DNA of 40,090 nt from Chryseobacterium sp. (GTDB taxonomy: Bacteria; Bacteroidota; Bacteroidia; Flavobacteriales; Weeksellaceae): positions 1 to 40,090 of the forward strand of contig JADMKO010000158.1 in assembly GCA_015478785.1 (NCBI GenBank). Reading direction: 5' to 3'. Position 1 is the first letter of the stretch. Every line of letters begins with the position of its first letter. The translations under genes were made by a program, and so were the position numbers. Positions 37,341-40,090 of the stretch are shown piece after piece. Below the pieces are notes generated by a model, which made no database searches, had not been told where the DNA came from, and saw only the letters and a program-made list of their open reading frames with translations.

Positions 37341-38741
37341 ATGAAGATTGAGCAGATTTATACTGGTTGTCTGGCGCAGGGTGCTTATTATATTGTTTCT
37401 GAAGATGAAGCAGCCATTATTGATCCTCTGCGAGAGGTGCAACCTTATCTGGATCGTCTCGAGAAAGATCAGGTAAAACTCAAATATATTTTTGAAACGC
37501 ATTTCCATGCCGATTTTGTTTCCGGACATCTTGATCTGAGCAGAAAAACAGGAGCTCCCATCATTTACGGGCCTACCGCTCAGCCGGATTTTGAAGCCAT
37601 TATTGCTGAAGACCATCAGATTTTTGAGATTGGAAAAATAAAAATAAAAGTTCTGCACACTCCCGGTCATACTCTGGAAAGTTCCACCTATCTGTTAATC
37701 GATGAATACGGAAAGGAAAAAGCTATTTTTTCCGGTGATACCTTATTTTTAGGCGATGTCGGAAGGCCGGATCTTGCACAGAAAAAAGGCAGCATTACTC
37801 AGGAAGAACTTGCCGGAATGCTGTATGACAGCTTGCAAAATAAAATAATGCCGCTTCCTGATGACGTGACGGTTTATCCCGCACACGGCGCAGGTTCGGC
37901 TTGTGGAAAAAACATGCAGAAAGAAACCGTGGACTCGCTCGGAAATCAAAAAAGAACGAATTACGCGCTTAATCAACCGGATAAGGAAAGCTTCATCAGT
38001 GCCGTTCTGGAAGGCCTTACTGCGCCTCCAAAATATTTCGGAATGAATGTTACTTTGAATAAAAGCGGATATGAAAGTTTCGAAACGGTGATGAATAAGG
38101 GTTTAAATCCGCTGAATCCGGATGATTTTGAAACTGCTGCAGAAGAAACAGGAGCACTCTTGCTCGACACAAGAAGTGCCGCAGAATTTCATCAAGGATT
38201 TATTCCGAACGCTGTAAACATAGGATTGAAGGGCGACTTTGCTCCATGGGTTGGCAGCATGGTGATTGACGTAAAGCAGCCTTTACTTTTAATTACAGAG
38301 CCAGGAAAAGAAAAAGAAGCCATCACCAGACTGTCGCGGGTAGGTTTTGATAATGTTGTGGGTTTTCTGGAAGGTGGTTTTGAAAGCTGGAAGAAATCCG
38401 GAAAAGAAACTGATGAAATTAAAAGAATTTCACCGGATGAATTTGCAGAGCAGTTCCACACCGATATAAAAATTATTGACGTTCGGAAAGAATCAGAATT
38501 TGAAAAAGGGCATCTCCAAAATGCTGAAAACAAGCCTCTAGATTATATTTCCGAATGGGCAGGAAACATTCCTAATCAGGAACATTTTTATCTTCATTGC
38601 GCAGGCGGCTACCGAAGCATGATCGCAGCCAGCATCCTGAACTCCCGTGGAATCCGGAATTTTACAGAAATCGGAGGAGGATATAACGGAATTATTAAAA
38701 CCGGAAAAATCCCTGCACCACAGATCACTTGTAAGAAATAA
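37341..38741 (+). CDS. MBL-fold hydrolase with two C-terminal rhodanese domains (persulfide dioxygenase-like)
   Basis: ETHFHADFVSGHLDLS, HTPGHTLESSTYLL, FSGDTLFLGDVGRPDLA; rhodanese LLLDTRSAAEFHQGFIPNAVNI and IIDVRKESEFEKGHL...HCAGGYRSMIAAS. Confidence 0.92.
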   Translation: MKIEQIYTGCLAQGAYYIVSEDEAAIIDPLREVQPYLDRLEKDQVKLKYIFETHFHADFVSGHLDLSRKTGAPIIYGPTAQPDFEAIIAEDHQIFEIGKIKIKVLHTPGHTLESSTYLLIDEYGKEKAIFSGDTLFLGDVGRPDLAQKKGSITQEELAGMLYDSLQNKIMPLPDDVTVYPAHGAGSACGKNMQKETVDSLGNQKRTNYALNQPDKESFISAVLEGLTAPPKYFGMNVTLNKSGYESFETVMNKGLNPLNPDDFETAAEETGALLLDTRSAAEFHQGFIPNAVNIGLKGDFAPWVGSMVIDVKQPLLLITEPGKEKEAITRLSRVGFDNVVGFLEGGFESWKKSGKETDEIKRISPDEFAEQFHTDIKIIDVRKESEFEKGHLQNAENKPLDYISEWAGNIPNQEHFYLHCAGGYRSMIAASILNSRGIRNFTEIGGGYNGIIKTGKIPAPQITCKK

Positions 38742-38748
38742 TTTTGAA

Positions 38749-39108
38749 ATGAAAACAATCTTAAGCTTTTTCTTACTCGTATTCCTTTTTTCATGTGCAG
38801 CTCCCACTGTCGCTTTCGATAACCGGCAAGGTTTGATCGAAACTGTACAAAATCCTGAAACGCTTCTAGTGGATGTACGGACTCCGGAAGATTTCCGCAA
38901 TAATCCTGTTCCGAACGCTGTTAATATTCCTTTGGCAGAAATTGAAAACAATCTGGAAATCTTCAGAAACAGCAAATCAACGGTAGTTTTTTGCAATTCA
39001 GGCAAACAAGCCGGAAAGGCAATGGAAGTACTGAAAGAAAATAAAATCAACAACGTCCGAAACGGGAAAACCTGGAAAAATATAAATGCTATCCTTCACC
39101 TAAAATAA
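38749..39108 (+). CDS. rhodanese-like lipoprotein
   Basis: MKTILSFFLLVFLFSCAAP; LLVDVRTPEDFRNNPVPNAVNIPL...VVFCNSGKQAGKAMEVL. ATG at 38749 preferred over 38647. Confidence 0.85.
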   Translation: MKTILSFFLLVFLFSCAAPTVAFDNRQGLIETVQNPETLLVDVRTPEDFRNNPVPNAVNIPLAEIENNLEIFRNSKSTVVFCNSGKQAGKAMEVLKENKINNVRNGKTWKNINAILHLK

Positions 39109-39113
39109 ATCGC

Positions 39114-39437
39114 ATGAATATACTGAAATATACAGATTTCTTTAAAGACAGGCCTTCTGTTTTTCAGATTAAAAAGACAATATCGCAACAGCAATTGGCC
39201 GTAGCACTGGGACAGGGTGCTGCTATAGAAAAGCAAAACTTCTCAGAATCAGCCACTTTAATCGTACTCAAAGGTGAAATTAAATTGTCGTTGCCGGATG
39301 TGGATTTAACTTTCACAGAACTGGATTTTTATGAAATTCCTATTGATGTGGAACATGAAATTACCGGTGTAGAGAAAGAAAATTTGTTTCTCATTATTAA
39401 AGAAATGAATAACGAACCGGATAATGATCTGCTGTAA
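39114..39437 (+). CDS. cupin-like small protein
   Basis: AIEKQNFSESATLIVLKGEIKLSLPDVDLTFTELDFYEIPIDVEHEITGVEKENLFLIIKE single-domain cupin pattern. Confidence 0.65.
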   Translation: MNILKYTDFFKDRPSVFQIKKTISQQQLAVALGQGAAIEKQNFSESATLIVLKGEIKLSLPDVDLTFTELDFYEIPIDVEHEITGVEKENLFLIIKEMNNEPDNDLL

Positions 39438-39464
39438 GATCCTAATTATTCAGGATTCTTAAAA

Positions 39465-39926
39465 TTACTTTCTTAGCATTTCAGTGTGAGGAATCTGGTC
39501 TTCCAGATACTTTTTACCTGTATCTTCAAATCCAAAACTCTGGTAAAAATCCAGAAGATAATCCTGCGCCGAAATTCGAACAACAAAAGTCTGGTAACGG
39601 CTTTCAATAAGTTGCAGGGCAATACTCATCAGTGCTTTACCCAAACTTATTCTTCGGAAGTTCCCTTTGGTCAAAACTCTGCCAATAGAGCTTTCCGGAT
39701 ATTTTATTCCTTTGTCGAAAATCCGGCAATAGGCTGCAACTTCACCATTTTTTTCTGCCCAAAGATGAATAGCTTTTTGATCGGCATTATCAGGATCCAG
39801 ATAGTGGCAATGCTGTTCTACAACGAAAACATCCATTCTCGCCTGAAGGATTCTGTACAGTTCATCGACAGAAAGCTGATCAAACGATTTTGCTTTCCAA
39901 ATGAAATCACTTTTCAAAACGGACAT
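39465..39926 (-). CDS. GNAT family N-acetyltransferase (ElaA-like)
   Basis: KSFDQLSVDELYRILQARMDVFVVEQHCHYLDPDNAD, SIGRVLTKGNFRRISLGKALM. Confidence 0.9.
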   Translation of the reverse strand: MSVLKSDFIWKAKSFDQLSVDELYRILQARMDVFVVEQHCHYLDPDNADQKAIHLWAEKNGEVAAYCRIFDKGIKYPESSIGRVLTKGNFRRISLGKALMSIALQLIESRYQTFVVRISAQDYLLDFYQSFGFEDTGKKYLEDQIPHTEMLRK

Positions 39927-40090
39927 TATTTTTCTTCAGAAACTGGTTGGTTTTTTCAATAAAAGACAGAATCTCGTCTCCTCCTTGTTTTTTTTCGGCT
40001 GAAGTAATATACATAGGCGGCAATTCATCCCAGAATTCCTCCATTTTTTTTCTGTATTCTTCGGTATTTTTGACAGCAGCATTTCCTCTC
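39907..40090 (-). CDS. C-terminal fragment, probably ribosome-biogenesis GTPase YihA/YsxC, truncated by window edge
   Basis: Hand-translated ...NTEEYRKKMEEFWDELPPMYITSAEKKQGGDEILSFIEKTNQFLKKNNVRFEK*; resembles the EngB C-terminus. Its TGA overlaps the GNAT start. Confidence 0.6.
   Translation of the reverse strand, partial: RGNAAVKNTEEYRKKMEEFWDELPPMYITSAEKKQGGDEILSFIEKTNQFLKKNNVRFEK

Noticed and set aside
39436-39460. AAGATCCT-AATTATTC-AGGATTCTT hairpin between cupin and GNAT genes
   Set aside because: Possible convergent terminator, but the stem is bulged and no U-tract follows on either strand.
1-40090. CRISPR arrays, transposons, phage genes, tRNAs or toxin-antitoxin pairs
   Set aside because: Looked for repeats, transposase/integrase motifs, tRNA-like loops and small gene pairs; none could be supported.

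Overview
This is a gene-dense chromosomal window from a Bacteroidota/Flavobacteriia genome, Chryseobacterium/Weeksellaceae-like judging by protein families, TAnnTTTG promoters and DUF4835/DUF5687 proteins. Most of it is core or housekeeping: serA-like, prolyl oligopeptidase, msrA, an ABC transporter, recN, porD/DUF4835, coaBC, rpoZ, bamD, tatD, tcdA, rnpA, lptE, a sigma54 activator, miaB, lysA, a DnaQ-like exonuclease and a HerA/YjgR ATPase. I see no CRISPR array, prophage, transposon, rRNA or tRNA. Two regulatory structures look most novel. (1) Upstream of lysA there is what looks like a complete translational attenuator: a TTG-N20-TATTTTTG promoter, a 25-codon ORF with 6 Lys (MSAVVTFKKVSAKGKKQFSKGISVA*), a GGTCTG segment directly after its stop codon, then a CAGGCCC/GGGTCTG terminator with a T7 tract ending 8 nt before the lysA ATG. 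GGTCTG can pair with the same CAGGCC that forms the terminator, so the two folds are mutually exclusive. (2) The start of a copper-uptake-like locus (small CHGKC protein, Met/His-rich lipoprotein, OprC/NosA-like TonB receptor) and an MBL-rhodanese/rhodanese/cupin operon share a GTGAY-N4-RTCAY Crp/Fnr-type palindrome, centred in both cases exactly 29.5 nt upstream of a TAnnTTTG-like -7 box. All calls come from reading the sequence; no homology search or folding program was run.
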